NCBI RefSeq assembly: GCF_041521385.1
Contig: NZ_CP168006.1
Coordinates: forward strand, 1 to 64,000
Source of the DNA: Alcaligenes faecalis
GTDB lineage: Bacteria > Pseudomonadota > Gammaproteobacteria > Burkholderiales > Burkholderiaceae_B
DNA length: 64,000 nt
Reading direction: 5' to 3'
A model generated the notes under the pieces. It saw only the letters and a list, made by a program, of their open reading frames with translations, was not told the DNA's origin and did no database searches. Shown here piece by piece: positions 41,504 through 50,698 of the stretch. The translations under genes and the position numbers were made by a program. The stretch's first letter is position 1; the number at the start of each line of letters is the position of its first letter.

Positions 41504-42274
41504 TTAAAGCCGTACCTTACTGAATAATCTGAAAAAATTATCCGTACTCGCTTCTTCTACTTCCTTGACCGAGATCCCTCGCAACTCCGCAATCTTCTCG
41601 GCCACATGAATGACCAGGGACGGATTATTGGTTTTGCCTCGATATGGCACAGGCGCCAGAAACGGCGAATCTGTTTCGATCAGCAGACGATCCAGCGGCA
41701 CGCGTTGCGCCACATCCTGCAGTTGGATGGCGTTCTTGAAAGTCACAATCCCGGAAAAAGAAATGTAGAAATTCAGATCCAAGGCCGCTTGTGCCACTTC
41801 CCAGGTTTCCGTGAAACAGTGCATCACGCCCCCGGCAATCTGCGCCTGCTCTTCGCGCATGATGGCAATGGTGTCCTCACTGGCCGAGCGGGTATGGATG
41901 ATCAAGGGCAAGCCCGACTCGCGACTGGCACGGATATGGGTGCGGAAACGCTCACGCTGCCAATCCAAGGGCTCTTGCAAGCGGTAATAGTCCAGACCTG
42001 TCTCGCCAATCGCCACGACTTTGGGATCTTGCGCATGTTTGATCAGCTCCTGGACGGTAGGTTCAGTGACTTTCTCATAATCCGGGTGCACCCCCACCGA
42101 GGCAAACAAATGGCTGTGGGGACGCACCAGATCCATCAAACCGGGCCAATCGTCCATATCCACGCTGACCACCAGCGCACAGCCCACCTGGTTCTGGCGC
42201 ATCCTATCCAGGATGTCGTCCAGATTTTCAGCAAGTTCAGGGAAATTAAGATGGCAATGCGAATCAACAAACAT
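41504..42274 (-). CDS. tatD: TatD family metal-dependent DNase
   Basis: Protein of 256 aa starting MFVDSHCHLNFPELAENLDD; a longer frame to 42352 overlaps holB and lacks the family start. Metal ligands are visible: DSHCH at the N-terminus, the Glu in AIGETGLDYY, the His in LPLIIHTRS, the His in GGVMHCFTE, and the Asp in LLIETDSPFLAP. TatD enzymes are 3'-5' exonucleases or DNases of the amidohydrolase fold, used in DNA repair and degradation. It lies 16 bases after holB, the common holB-tatD order. Confidence 0.93.
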   Translation of the reverse strand: MFVDSHCHLNFPELAENLDDILDRMRQNQVGCALVVSVDMDDWPGLMDLVRPHSHLFASVGVHPDYEKVTEPTVQELIKHAQDPKVVAIGETGLDYYRLQEPLDWQRERFRTHIRASRESGLPLIIHTRSASEDTIAIMREEQAQIAGGVMHCFTETWEVAQAALDLNFYISFSGIVTFKNAIQLQDVAQRVPLDRLLIETDSPFLAPVPYRGKTNNPSLVIHVAEKIAELRGISVKEVEEASTDNFFRLFSKVRL

Positions 42275-42290
42275 GGTTAGACAATACTTT

Positions 42291-43340
42291 TTAAATACAA
42301 CGACATGCCTGGTGCAATCGGTCCAGGGCATGATGAATAAACAATTTAGCATTGAGCGGATGATTGCCCAGGGCCTTTTGCTGTGCCAGCCACTTCAAGG
42401 CTTCTGTCACCGCCGTGGTGTTGGATTGGGCGGCCAAGGCATCAATGCGTTTTTGCAAAGAAGGATAGTAACGCGCTGGTTGGGCAAAGCTACCCAGTTG
42501 AATATCGACAAACAAGCGCTGCCAATGATCGATCCACTCTTGGGCGGGCAGTTTTTCCAGCGTATCGGCCAAGGACAGGTCCGCCTCTCGACCCGCTTTC
42601 AGCACCCCGTCCATCCAGGCGCTAAGCCAATTGGGACACGGAGCATTCATGTCCTGGCTGGCAGTCAACGCTTTGAGCGGTGCCCCCCCCCAGGCAGCCA
42701 ACCAGTCCGAGGCCTGATCCACTCCTTGTTGCTCCAGCCATTGAACCGATTGCTGAGCATCGGGCGCGGGTAAAGGCAAACGGCGGCAACGCGACACCAG
42801 CGTGGGCAGCAGCCGATCTGGCGCATCCGCAACCAGCAGAAAGACAGTACGATCTGCGGGCTCTTCCAGAACCTTCAGCAAGGCATTGGCAGAAACCAGA
42901 TTCAGAGCCTGGGCTGGATATAGCACCGCTACGCGCCAGCCCCCTCTATGGGTGGCGGTATTGAACCAATGTTGCAACTGACGCAATTGCTCCACCCGAA
43001 TTTCCCGAGAGGGATTTTTGCGGGCGGCTGTATCTTTGGCCACGCCCCCTTCCTGGATATCCGGCCCCTGCTCTTCAAAAGCAAGGGCATCCGGGCGCAG
43101 CAGACGCAAGTCGGGGTGATTCCCCCCTCGCACCCACTGACAAGCCTGACATTGGCCACAAGCCAGACCCTGCACCGGCTGGTCGCACAATAAACTGGCC
43201 GCGGCCACACGGGCGAATTGCGTCTTGCCAATGCCAGGTAGACCGTGAATCAGCCAGGCATGGGCAAAACGCTCCCGATGACCCAGCCAGCGTTGGGCGG
43301 TCTCGATTTGCCAAGGTAGAAAAGTCAAACTATCAGACAC
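42291..43340 (-). CDS. holB: DNA polymerase III delta-prime subunit
   Basis: Protein of 349 aa starting MSDSLTFLPWQIETAQRWLG. The degenerate Walker A GLPGIGKTQFA, the zinc module CGQCQACQW with its upstream Cys (LACGQCQAC), NALLKVLEEP and LVSRCRRLPLP (the SRC motif) identify a clamp-loader AAA+ subunit. The C-terminal collar domain covers residues 220-340. Delta-prime is the stator of the clamp loader placing the beta clamp on DNA. Usual neighbours are tmk upstream and tatD downstream; here tatD is present but tmk is not. Confidence 0.93.
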   Translation of the reverse strand: MSDSLTFLPWQIETAQRWLGHRERFAHAWLIHGLPGIGKTQFARVAAASLLCDQPVQGLACGQCQACQWVRGGNHPDLRLLRPDALAFEEQGPDIQEGGVAKDTAARKNPSREIRVEQLRQLQHWFNTATHRGGWRVAVLYPAQALNLVSANALLKVLEEPADRTVFLLVADAPDRLLPTLVSRCRRLPLPAPDAQQSVQWLEQQGVDQASDWLAAWGGAPLKALTASQDMNAPCPNWLSAWMDGVLKAGREADLSLADTLEKLPAQEWIDHWQRLFVDIQLGSFAQPARYYPSLQKRIDALAAQSNTTAVTEALKWLAQQKALGNHPLNAKLFIHHALDRLHQACRCI

Positions 43341-43476
43341 CGTATTGCCTCAAGGTTGCACATCACAAGGCCGGATTCACGCAAGACAGACCAGGCAATC
43401 GCCCCTGCTTGAACAGCCCAGCACACATTGTAATATGAACCGGTAAAATGCCTGCTCCACTACCAAGGATAATGAA

Positions 43477-44286
43477 GTGAGCTTATTGATCGGGCTGGCC
43501 GCCAAAGCGCGCTCAGGCAAAGACACCGTCGCCAATCTGCTACTGGCACACAACCCTTTATTGGCGGCCTATGCCTTGGCTGACCCCGTAAAAATGGGTT
43601 GCGAAGTGCTGTTTGGCTTAAGTCCCGCTCAGGCCTGGACCGACGACAGCGTAAAAGAAGTGCCGATTGCCCTGTGGCAACGATCCCCCAGACAGTGCTT
43701 TCAGCTACTAGGGACCGACTGGATGCGCCAGCGCGATCCCGATCACTGGCTTCGCCGTGCCCAGCACGTACTGGACTTTGGCCCTGGCGCCCCCCTTGCC
43801 AGAGACGTTCAGGATTACTCGGTCTGGGCACTGGCCTTGGCCGCGATTTACGGCATGGCGCCCGAACACCTGGATGACGAGCGGGCGGATCATGTGGATG
43901 CCTTTTGGGGGTTGAGCCCCCGTCAAGCAGTCGACCATCTGCGCCATCAGGTGCTGGCCGAGTACCCGGATTACGAACAACGTCGCCAAACCTTGCCCCT
44001 GCTCCTGCCCAGCCACCAACTTCCTGATATGAGTCAGGCCCGCTGTTTGCTGATTAAAGACATTCGTTACGAAAACGAGGCCAACTTCATCCGTGAACAT
44101 GGCGGGGAGATCTGGCACATTGAACGCCCAGGCAACCCGGTAATCAGTCAACACTCCTCTGAATGGGGTGTAGAACGCGCCCCCCAGGACTATCTGATTC
44201 GCAATGACGCCGGCCTGGAACAGCTTGCCAGCAAAGTTCATGATGTGTGGATGGCGTTCGCGCAACGGCACGGTTTAGAGCCTTGA
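43477..44286 (+). CDS. Deoxynucleoside monophosphate kinase-like protein
   Basis: Protein of 269 aa. The N-terminus MSLLIGLAAKARSGKDTVAN holds a P-loop of the (A/G)-x4-GK-(D/T) type used by phage T4-like dNMP kinases. RSPRQCFQLLGTDWMRQRDP and DHWLRRAQHVL resemble the substrate part, and LLIKDIRYENEANFIREHGG matches the conserved nucleotide-kinase C-terminal motif. It probably phosphorylates dTMP, dGMP or similar. It lies on the plus strand, divergent from holB, precisely where thymidylate kinase (tmk) usually lies between mltG and holB. Whether it replaces tmk or works beside a tmk elsewhere cannot be read here. Confidence 0.75.
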   Translation: MSLLIGLAAKARSGKDTVANLLLAHNPLLAAYALADPVKMGCEVLFGLSPAQAWTDDSVKEVPIALWQRSPRQCFQLLGTDWMRQRDPDHWLRRAQHVLDFGPGAPLARDVQDYSVWALALAAIYGMAPEHLDDERADHVDAFWGLSPRQAVDHLRHQVLAEYPDYEQRRQTLPLLLPSHQLPDMSQARCLLIKDIRYENEANFIREHGGEIWHIERPGNPVISQHSSEWGVERAPQDYLIRNDAGLEQLASKVHDVWMAFAQRHGLEP

Positions 44287-44377
44287 CTACGATTCGCCAG
44301 AATGGTGGTCAGCCCTAACAGCACCCGCAGGTATGCTGCCAAAACCATTCAGGCCCCTGATGGGGCCTGAACTGTAC

Positions 44378-45385
44378 TTACCGCTTCAAAATATATTTGG
44401 CAACCGCCCGATTGTGTGCGGCCAGATTCGGCGAGAACTCGCTGGTTCCATCCCCGCGCGACACGAAATAATAGAAATTGTGCTTTTCGGGATGCAAGGT
44501 CGCTATCAAGGAAGCCTTGCCGGGACTGGCAATTGGCGTCGGTGGCAGTCCATTGCGCGTGTAGGTATTCCAGGGCGTATCGGTCGTCAAATCACGCTTG
44601 CGAATACGGCCATCATAGGCCGAACCCATACCGTAAATAACCGTCGGATCTGTCTGCAAAGGCATGCCAACACGCAAACGGTTCATGAATACGCCCGCCA
44701 CGCGTGCTCGATCCTGGCTATGGCCGGTCTCACGCTCCACGATAGAGGCCATGATCAAGGCTTCGTAGGGGGTTTTCAAGGGCAAATCCGCGTCCCGGTC
44801 TGCCCATAGCTGCTCCAGCAGTTCCTGCTGAGCCTGAAAACCACGGCGCAAAATGTCAACATCGGCCGTCCCCGGCACAAAGACATAGGTGTCAGGATAG
44901 AACAAACCTTCGGGATGGGTCGCCTCTGCACCAAAACGCTTCAGCAAGTCAGCATCGCTTACCTCATTCAAGGTCTGTCGAACCTGAGGATTGCTTGCCA
45001 GCGTGTCGCGTATACGTTGGTAGGTCCAGCCCTCGGGAATGGTCAAACGAGTCTGCAACATATTGCCGCTGGACATGCGTTCCATGACCACCCATGGGGT
45101 ATCGCCGCGCACAGCCTCATAAGCCCCTGCTTGCAAGGAGGTATCCAGACCAGAGAGACGCGCCATCCAGACAAAGGCATCTTCCTGAATATCGATCCCA
45201 GCCTGCTGCATGCTGCGTGCAATCGCACGGGGCCCTGAGCCTGCAGGAACCACATAGTCGATGCGTTCAGCACTCATCACCACGGGCTGTTTCTTGGCCC
45301 AATACCACGCACCACCCGCTATCACACAGGCGGCGACCACAAAAAGGCCCACGAGGGCAGAGAAGATCTTGACAGTTTTTTTCAT
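44378..45385 (-). CDS. mltG: Endolytic murein transglycosylase MltG
   Basis: Protein of 335 aa; the ATG at 45385 has GAGG five bases upstream. One membrane helix (IFSALVGLFVVAACVIAGGA) anchors it in the inner membrane. The LysM-like region lies near residues 40-110. The YceG domain contains the catalytic Glu in ASIVERETG and then RVAGVFMNRLRVGMPLQTDP and TVIYG, with PTPIASPGKASL near the end. MltG cuts nascent glycan strands and ends their extension. It is divergent from ygfZ, as in most beta- and gammaproteobacteria. Confidence 0.93.
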   Translation of the reverse strand: MKKTVKIFSALVGLFVVAACVIAGGAWYWAKKQPVVMSAERIDYVVPAGSGPRAIARSMQQAGIDIQEDAFVWMARLSGLDTSLQAGAYEAVRGDTPWVVMERMSSGNMLQTRLTIPEGWTYQRIRDTLASNPQVRQTLNEVSDADLLKRFGAEATHPEGLFYPDTYVFVPGTADVDILRRGFQAQQELLEQLWADRDADLPLKTPYEALIMASIVERETGHSQDRARVAGVFMNRLRVGMPLQTDPTVIYGMGSAYDGRIRKRDLTTDTPWNTYTRNGLPPTPIASPGKASLIATLHPEKHNFYYFVSRGDGTSEFSPNLAAHNRAVAKYILKR

Positions 45386-45580
45386 GCGAGCCTCATTGTA
45401 AACAGAATAAGGCGGCATATTTCTGAATATGTGTCACAGCCCAACACAAAAAACGGCCCCCTTCAGTCCCGCCTCATTCCTCACTATTCCGCCCATGCCC
45501 TTATCCCAGCGGGGATATGGCCCTGAAACTGGCCTCACCCACGGTATCATTGATGTTTAAATTTCTTTTTTCGTTCAGCC

Positions 45581-46507
45581 ATGACCGGAATGCCTGCCCC
45601 CTCCTCTTTCGCCCTGCCTGATTGGTGCGTCCTCCAGTTTCAAGGCGCCGATGCCGTGTCCTTTCTCCATGCTCAGGTCAGTAATGATGTGGAGCACCTG
45701 ACTGCCGAGCGCGCCTGCCTCGCGGCCTATTGCACCGCCAAAGGCCGCAGCCTGGCAACCATGGTGTTGTGGCGCGAGCTGGACGAAACAGTCTTTGCCC
45801 TGGTGCGCCGTGATCTCAGCGAAGCCCTGATCAAGCGCCTGCGCATGTTCGTGCTGCGCAGCAAAGTGACGATCAGCCTGGCTGAGCGGCAGGTGTACGG
45901 GGTGGCGGAGCAATCCGCTGCCCAAGCGGTCTGGAATTTGCAGCGTGATGGTGACGACACCTTAATCCAAGCCCCCGGCGAGCTGGACGGCTTGAATCGC
46001 TACTGGCGGATTTCTCCCCAGCAAGATGCAAACGCTCTAGCGTCTGAGGGTCGTTGGGAAGCAGCGGATATTTTGGCGGGCTTACCCTGGATCAGTGCTG
46101 ACACGCAGGATCTGTTCATTCCCCAGACTCTGAACCTGGACCTGATCGACGGTATCAACTTCAAGAAAGGCTGTTATCCAGGCCAGGAAGTCGTGGCACG
46201 CAGCCACTATCGAGGCACGATCAAGCGCCGCATGATGGCCGCCCGCAGCTCCATTCTGGACACGGCACCACAGGTGCAAGAAGCCGCCGATGTGTTCCTG
46301 GTCTCGCAAGGTGCAGAGCCGGTTGCCGCTGCGCGCATTATCAACCGCGCCTGGCAAGCCGAGCAGCAGCGTTTGTATGTCTTGATGGAAGTGGTACTGG
46401 CGGACCTGGGACAAGGCCAGTTTCAACTGGAGCAAGGACAGGCGCTAGAATGGCAGCCCCTGCCCTACGCGCTGCCAGAACTTAGCTCTTCTGACGGTAC
46501 AAATTAA
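45581..46507 (+). CDS. ygfZ: YgfZ folate-binding Fe-S cluster maintenance protein
   Basis: Protein of 308 aa. The family signature KGCYPGQEVVARSHYRG (about residues 195-211) carries the conserved Cys in K-G-C-x-x-G-Q-E, and the GcvT-like fold begins with VLQFQGADAVSFLHAQVSND. YgfZ uses tetrahydrofolate in the maturation or repair of certain Fe-S enzymes such as MiaB. Two start codons lie three codons apart (MTGMPAPSS); either is possible. Its 3' end overlaps the end of the convergent mmsB by 26 bases. Confidence 0.92.
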   Translation: MTGMPAPSSFALPDWCVLQFQGADAVSFLHAQVSNDVEHLTAERACLAAYCTAKGRSLATMVLWRELDETVFALVRRDLSEALIKRLRMFVLRSKVTISLAERQVYGVAEQSAAQAVWNLQRDGDDTLIQAPGELDGLNRYWRISPQQDANALASEGRWEAADILAGLPWISADTQDLFIPQTLNLDLIDGINFKKGCYPGQEVVARSHYRGTIKRRMMAARSSILDTAPQVQEAADVFLVSQGAEPVAAARIINRAWQAEQQRLYVLMEVVLADLGQGQFQLEQGQALEWQPLPYALPELSSSDGTN

Positions 46508-47378
46508 GAATGCTGGAGAAATCCAGCCCTGCATTCTGACCTTGTGCGGCATGCAAGGCGAACAGGTTACGGGCCAGTTCGCCTAACGGTGTCGCACTGT
46601 TTTGGCTCACGGCTGCATCGGCCGCCAAACCCAGGTCTTTCAGCATCAAACCTGTCGCAAAACCACCCTGATAATCACGCGAAGCCGGTACATCCGGCAT
46701 CACGCCCGGCCAGGGGTTGTACAGTTCGGTCGCCCAGTTACGGCCAGAGCTACGCGCCATGATAGACGAGAGCACCGCTGGGTCCAGACCGTGAGCAACG
46801 CCCAGAGCCAGGGCCTCGGCGGTACCCGCCATCAAAATCCCCAAGAGCATATTGTTGCAAATCTTAGCAACCTGACCCGCACCGGCGTGACCAGCGTGAA
46901 AAATGTTCTTGCCCATGGCCTCCAAATACGGACGCGCCTTTTCCAGCGCCTGATCCTCGCCCCCGACCATAAAGGTCAAGGTGCCGGCAATGGCGCCACC
47001 GGTACCCCCGGAGACCGGCGCATCCAGCATCAACAGACCCAGCTTGGCCGCCTTGGCCGCCAGATCCTGGCTGGTCTGGGCATCAATCGTGCTGCAATCG
47101 ACCAGCACGGTGCCGGGGGCCACGGCCTGCAACAAGCCGTTCTCACCCTCGTAAACCTGACGAACATGGCGGCCAGCCGGCAGCATGGTAAAGACCATCT
47201 GCGCCTCTTTGGCGATCTGCACTGCTGATTCGCCCACCTGCGCCCCCGCCGCCTGCAGTTCCTTCATGGCTTCCGCATTCAGGTCAAAGACTTTCAAACC
47301 ATGACCGGCTTTGAGCAGATTCAGTGCCATGGGCTTGCCCATATGGCCCAGCCCGATAAATGCAATCGTGTTACTCAT
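46482..47378 (-). CDS. mmsB: 3-hydroxyisobutyrate dehydrogenase
   Basis: Protein of 298 aa starting MSNTIAFIGLGHMGKPMALN, with the Rossmann motif GLGHMG. The signature DAPVSGGTGGAIAGTLTFMV and the catalytic Lys in GQVAKICNNMLLG identify the beta-hydroxyacid dehydrogenase family. Catalysis converts 3-hydroxyisobutyrate to methylmalonate semialdehyde with NAD+ in valine breakdown. Upstream on the same strand are the hydrolase and acyl-CoA dehydrogenase of the same pathway. A terminator-like hairpin lies in the 58-base gap, so expression may be uncoupled. Confidence 0.92.
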   Translation of the reverse strand: MSNTIAFIGLGHMGKPMALNLLKAGHGLKVFDLNAEAMKELQAAGAQVGESAVQIAKEAQMVFTMLPAGRHVRQVYEGENGLLQAVAPGTVLVDCSTIDAQTSQDLAAKAAKLGLLMLDAPVSGGTGGAIAGTLTFMVGGEDQALEKARPYLEAMGKNIFHAGHAGAGQVAKICNNMLLGILMAGTAEALALGVAHGLDPAVLSSIMARSSGRNWATELYNPWPGVMPDVPASRDYQGGFATGLMLKDLGLAADAAVSQNSATPLGELARNLFALHAAQGQNAGLDFSSILNLYRQKS

Positions 47379-47396
47379 TTTGTCTCCTCGTCATTA

Positions 47397-47420
47397 TGAA
47401 AACGGCGCCATCAGGCGCCG
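47397..47420 (-). terminator. Hairpin between 3-hydroxyisobutyryl-CoA hydrolase gene and mmsB
   Basis: CGGCGCC pairs with GGCGCCG around TGAT, followed by TTTTC. It lies in the mmsB leader and could reduce readthrough from the upstream genes. Confidence 0.6.
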
Positions 47421-47436
47421 CAGTGGTCTGCCTGAA

Positions 47437-48564
47437 TTACAGGTCAGCCAAGGGATGTGTCGTTTCTGCAGGCCAGGCCGGAACAAAAAAGCGTTCTACC
47501 CAGCGGGCATCAGCCTGTTCCAGCGACGCCGGATTCCAGCGTGGTTGTTTATCTTTATCTATCAAGAGTGCACGAATACCCTCCTGGAAGTCGCCTTGCA
47601 CACCACATTGCAACGACACAATGTATTCCAGACGGAAGACATCGGCCAAAGACAGGTGGTGAACACGCTCCAGCAGCTCAAAGGACAGACGGGCTGAACC
47701 TGGAGCACCTTTGGCAAAGGTTTGCGCGGCACGAGAGAGCCAAGGGTCGGCACTGTCCTGCCACTGTTGCAGAGCCTGTGTAATGCGTTCAAATTCGCGG
47801 CTGGCGCAGACATCACGCAGCATGGCGTAATGTTGCTCCAGCGGGCCGCTATCGGGGCGAGCGCCATCTGCCAGACTGCGCAGGACCTGATGCACGCTGC
47901 TGTCACACGCGGCGCGTTCACCAGACCAGTGCGTGGCTTGCAGGGCCGTGAGCAAGGCATCAAAATGCACCCGTGGCAAGTAAGCATCTGCCAAGCCCAG
48001 GAACAAGCAGTCCGAGGCATTGATTTGCGCGCCGCTCAGTGCCAGGAAATGGCCGATACCCGCAGGCAGATGTGACAGCATCCAGGTGCCACCCACATCA
48101 GGGAACAGGCCAATGGAAATCTCCGGCATGGCAAAACGCGTGGTATCCGTCACCACACGATGGCTGGCGCCGTTGAACAAGCCCACGCCTCCGCCCATCA
48201 CAATACCGTCACCCCAACACAGAATGGGTTTTGGGAAGGTATGAATCAGATAGTCCAGGCGATATTCCACATCGAAAAATTCGCGGGCGTACTCGTTATT
48301 CCAGGCCGAACCACCCTGGTTCTTTTGCATGGAAGCGTACAAGGAGTGCAAATCGCCGCCAGCGCACAGGGCCTTTTCTCCGGCGCCATGCAACACGATC
48401 ATGGCAATACTGGAATCCTGCGCCCAGTCCTGAAACTGCTTGAACAGCAACTGGCACATTTCCAGATTAAGCCCATTCAGGGCTTGCGGGCGGTTCAGCG
48501 TCGCAACACCAATCGCCTTCCCGTTCTGGCCGGGCAGGCGATCAAACAAAACAGAATCCGTCAT
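47437..48564 (-). CDS. 3-hydroxyisobutyryl-CoA hydrolase (enoyl-CoA hydratase family)
   Basis: Protein of 375 aa, longer than ordinary enoyl-CoA hydratases (about 260) and typical for the hydrolase. The oxyanion loop is LCAGGDLHSLYA and then WGDGIVMGGGVGLFNGASH. FAMPEISIGLFPDVGGTWML supplies the catalytic Glu and Asp of the HIBYL-CoA hydrolase type. It releases 3-hydroxyisobutyrate for MmsB in valine breakdown. Its ATG overlaps the stop of the acyl-CoA dehydrogenase gene (ATGA). Confidence 0.88.
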   Translation of the reverse strand: MTDSVLFDRLPGQNGKAIGVATLNRPQALNGLNLEMCQLLFKQFQDWAQDSSIAMIVLHGAGEKALCAGGDLHSLYASMQKNQGGSAWNNEYAREFFDVEYRLDYLIHTFPKPILCWGDGIVMGGGVGLFNGASHRVVTDTTRFAMPEISIGLFPDVGGTWMLSHLPAGIGHFLALSGAQINASDCLFLGLADAYLPRVHFDALLTALQATHWSGERAACDSSVHQVLRSLADGARPDSGPLEQHYAMLRDVCASREFERITQALQQWQDSADPWLSRAAQTFAKGAPGSARLSFELLERVHHLSLADVFRLEYIVSLQCGVQGDFQEGIRALLIDKDKQPRWNPASLEQADARWVERFFVPAWPAETTHPLADL

Positions 48565-49709
48565 CGAATATCAGCTCCAAGATCAATGATTTGTCGTGCG
48601 ATGATGACACGCATGATCTCGTTTGTGCCTTCCAGAATCTGGTGCACCCGAGTATCGCGCACCAGTCGCTCCACAGGATAATCCTTCAGGTAACCATAAC
48701 CACCAAAGAGCTGCTGTGCATCCACGCAGGCCTGAAAACCCAGATCCGTGGCCATACGTTTGGCCATGGCGCAGTAGGTGCTGGCCTGGCTGCTGCCAGC
48801 GTCCAGGTGGGAAGCGGCCAGACGCACCATTTGGCGGGCAGCGACCACATTGGTCAGGATATCGGACAGTTTGAACTGCAGGGCCTGGAACTGGTCCAGA
48901 TGCTTGCCAAACTGGCGGCGCTCCTGCATGTATTGGCGGGCGGCATCATACGCGCCCTGGGCGGCTCCTACCGAGCAGCAGGCAATATTGATACGCCCAC
49001 CGTCCAGGCCCTTCATGGCCAGCTTGAAGCCTTCACCTTCCTGACCCAGCATGGCCGATGCAGGCACACGCACGCGCTCAAACGTAATGCCCCGTGTGGA
49101 CTGGCTGTTCCAGCCCATCTTCAATTCTTTGCGGCCATAGGTGATACCGGCGGCATCGGCAGGAACGGCAAAGGCGGAAATCCCCTTGGGACCATCACCA
49201 CCGGTACGAGCCATGACCACCAGCAAATCCGTGTCCCCGGCACCGGAGATAAAGGCTTTGCTACCGCTGATCAGATAATCGTCGCCATCACGCTCGGCGC
49301 GGGTGCGCAGCGAGGCGGCGTCCGAGCCTGCGCCCGGTTCGGTCAAACAGTAAGAGCCCAGTTTCTGCCCACTGCTCAGCAGCTCGCCCCATTGGGATTT
49401 GACTTCGTCCGTCCCCCAGGTGCCGACCATCCAGGTCACCATATTATGGATCGTCAGAAATGCGGTAGTCGACGGGTCAACCGCCGCCATTTCCTCAAAC
49501 ACCAGGCTGGACTCCAGACGCCCCAGGCCCAGGCCACCAATGGATTCCGGGGCGTACAAGCCGCAAAAACCCAATTCGCCGGCTTTACGGAACGCCTCGA
49601 TCGGGAAAATCTGCTCCTCGTCCCAACGCGCCGCATGCGGTGCCAGTTCCCCTTGTGCAAACTCGCGAGCCGCTTGCGCAAAAGCGTTCTGATCGTCTGT
49701 CAGTATCAT
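48561..49709 (-). CDS. Acyl-CoA dehydrogenase, probably isobutyryl-CoA dehydrogenase
   Basis: Protein of 382 aa; AAGGAG lies six bases before the ATG at 49709. FAD-binding and substrate motifs: YCLTEPGAGSDAASLRTRAE, GDDYLISGSKAFISGAGDTD, and the C-terminal DAQQLFGGYGYLKDYPVERL followed by HQILEGTNEIMR with the catalytic Glu. Family alone cannot fix the chain length, but coupling with the hydrolase and mmsB makes the valine pathway (isobutyryl-CoA to methacrylyl-CoA) most likely. The methacrylyl-CoA hydratase and mmsA are not in the window. Confidence 0.85.
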   Translation of the reverse strand: MILTDDQNAFAQAAREFAQGELAPHAARWDEEQIFPIEAFRKAGELGFCGLYAPESIGGLGLGRLESSLVFEEMAAVDPSTTAFLTIHNMVTWMVGTWGTDEVKSQWGELLSSGQKLGSYCLTEPGAGSDAASLRTRAERDGDDYLISGSKAFISGAGDTDLLVVMARTGGDGPKGISAFAVPADAAGITYGRKELKMGWNSQSTRGITFERVRVPASAMLGQEGEGFKLAMKGLDGGRINIACCSVGAAQGAYDAARQYMQERRQFGKHLDQFQALQFKLSDILTNVVAARQMVRLAASHLDAGSSQASTYCAMAKRMATDLGFQACVDAQQLFGGYGYLKDYPVERLVRDTRVHQILEGTNEIMRVIIARQIIDLGADIR

Positions 49710-49858
49710 GTCTGTCTCCTTATTTTTACCCACCATAATGCGAGCCGCCCCCTTTAGTTGTCGTGCTGATGACAATCAGCCGTTTCATAGGGGGCAGTGC
49801 CAGGCAGGAGGCGACAGTCTAGCTGAAAGTAGCGACTTGAAGATCAGACGCGGAGGAA

Positions 49859-50212
49859 CTAGGCGCGGGCAGGTTTGCGGCGGGGTCTGGCGGCAGCGCG
49901 GGCCGCCAGCTTGTGTGCATAACGACGACGGCGGGAGTCCATGGGGTCAAAGACCAGTTCACGGTAGACTTCCACCCGGTCCTGATCCTGCAAGAGCTGG
50001 TCCAGTTGGCAGCGTTGGCCGTAGACGCCGACATGCAAGGCGTCCAACCCCTGTTCATCATCGAGCGGCGGCAGGCGGCATTCACGCAGCCCTTCGGAAA
50101 TCCCGGCTTGTACCAGGGCATCACGGACACAACTGCCCGCAGGCAAACGCAAGGCGACTTTCCAGACCTGAGCCTGGGTCGCCACCATCACGCTGACGGA
50201 TAACTCAGTCAC
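49859..50212 (-). CDS. rnfH: RnfH/RatB family ubiquitin-like protein
   Basis: Protein of 117 aa with a GTG start at 50212 preceded by AAGAGG, overlapping the ratA stop by eight bases. Its sequence VSVMVATQAQVWKVALRLPA, CVRDALVQAGI and DRVEVYRELVFDPMDSRRRR matches the RnfH family (beta-grasp fold), including the conserved Tyr-Arg-Pro/Glu-Leu strand end. The basic tail (ARAAARPRRKPARA) is typical. Its role is poorly defined; it is nearly always next to ratA and smpB, as here. Claims that RatA-RatB is a toxin-antitoxin pair rest on E. coli work and may not hold. Confidence 0.88.
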   Translation of the reverse strand: MTELSVSVMVATQAQVWKVALRLPAGSCVRDALVQAGISEGLRECRLPPLDDEQGLDALHVGVYGQRCQLDQLLQDQDRVEVYRELVFDPMDSRRRRYAHKLAARAAARPRRKPARA

Positions 50213-50639
50213 CGTAAACCTCTTGAGCGCGGCGCGTGAAGGAGTCGATGAAGCTGTTGGCAACGCGGTTGAAAATGGGGCCCACCACCATTTCCAGCGC
50301 GCGGCTGGAGAACTCGTATTCCATGGTGAACACGATCTTGCAACCGTCTTCGCCCAAAGGAGTAAACTGCCAATCTCCTGTCAAGGCCGAGAATGGCCCT
50401 TTGACCAGACGCAAGACAATACGGTTGGGATAATCGTGTTCGTTGCGCGTGGTGAAGGTTTGACGAATACCCGCAATGCTGATGGTCACCGAGGCTTCCA
50501 TCCCCTGTTCATCGCGCTGATTGACGGTCGCGCCACCACACCAGGGCATGAATTCAGGGTATTTTTCCACCTCTGCAACCAGATCAAACATCTGTTCGCA
50601 GCTATAAGGAAGAAGGACGGAGCGTTTTACTGTATGCAT
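50205..50639 (-). CDS. ratA: RatA/COQ10-like START-domain protein
   Basis: Protein of 144 aa starting MHTVKRSVLLPYSCEQMFDL. The START/SRPBCC fold is visible in VEKYPEFMPWCGGATV, VTISIAGIRQTFTTRN, LVKGPFSALTGDWQFTPL and NRVANSFIDSFTRRAQEVYG. This family includes mitochondrial Coq10, a ubiquinone-binding protein, and E. coli RatA, described as an inhibitor of 70S ribosome assembly. Divergent from smpB with 59 bases between them, and coupled to rnfH. Confidence 0.92.
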   Translation of the reverse strand: MHTVKRSVLLPYSCEQMFDLVAEVEKYPEFMPWCGGATVNQRDEQGMEASVTISIAGIRQTFTTRNEHDYPNRIVLRLVKGPFSALTGDWQFTPLGEDGCKIVFTMEYEFSSRALEMVVGPIFNRVANSFIDSFTRRAQEVYGD

Positions 50640-50698
50640 CAGGTCTGGTTAATAGATAGAATGTTCTGATTTTACAATCTATGGTTGGCAATTAATTC

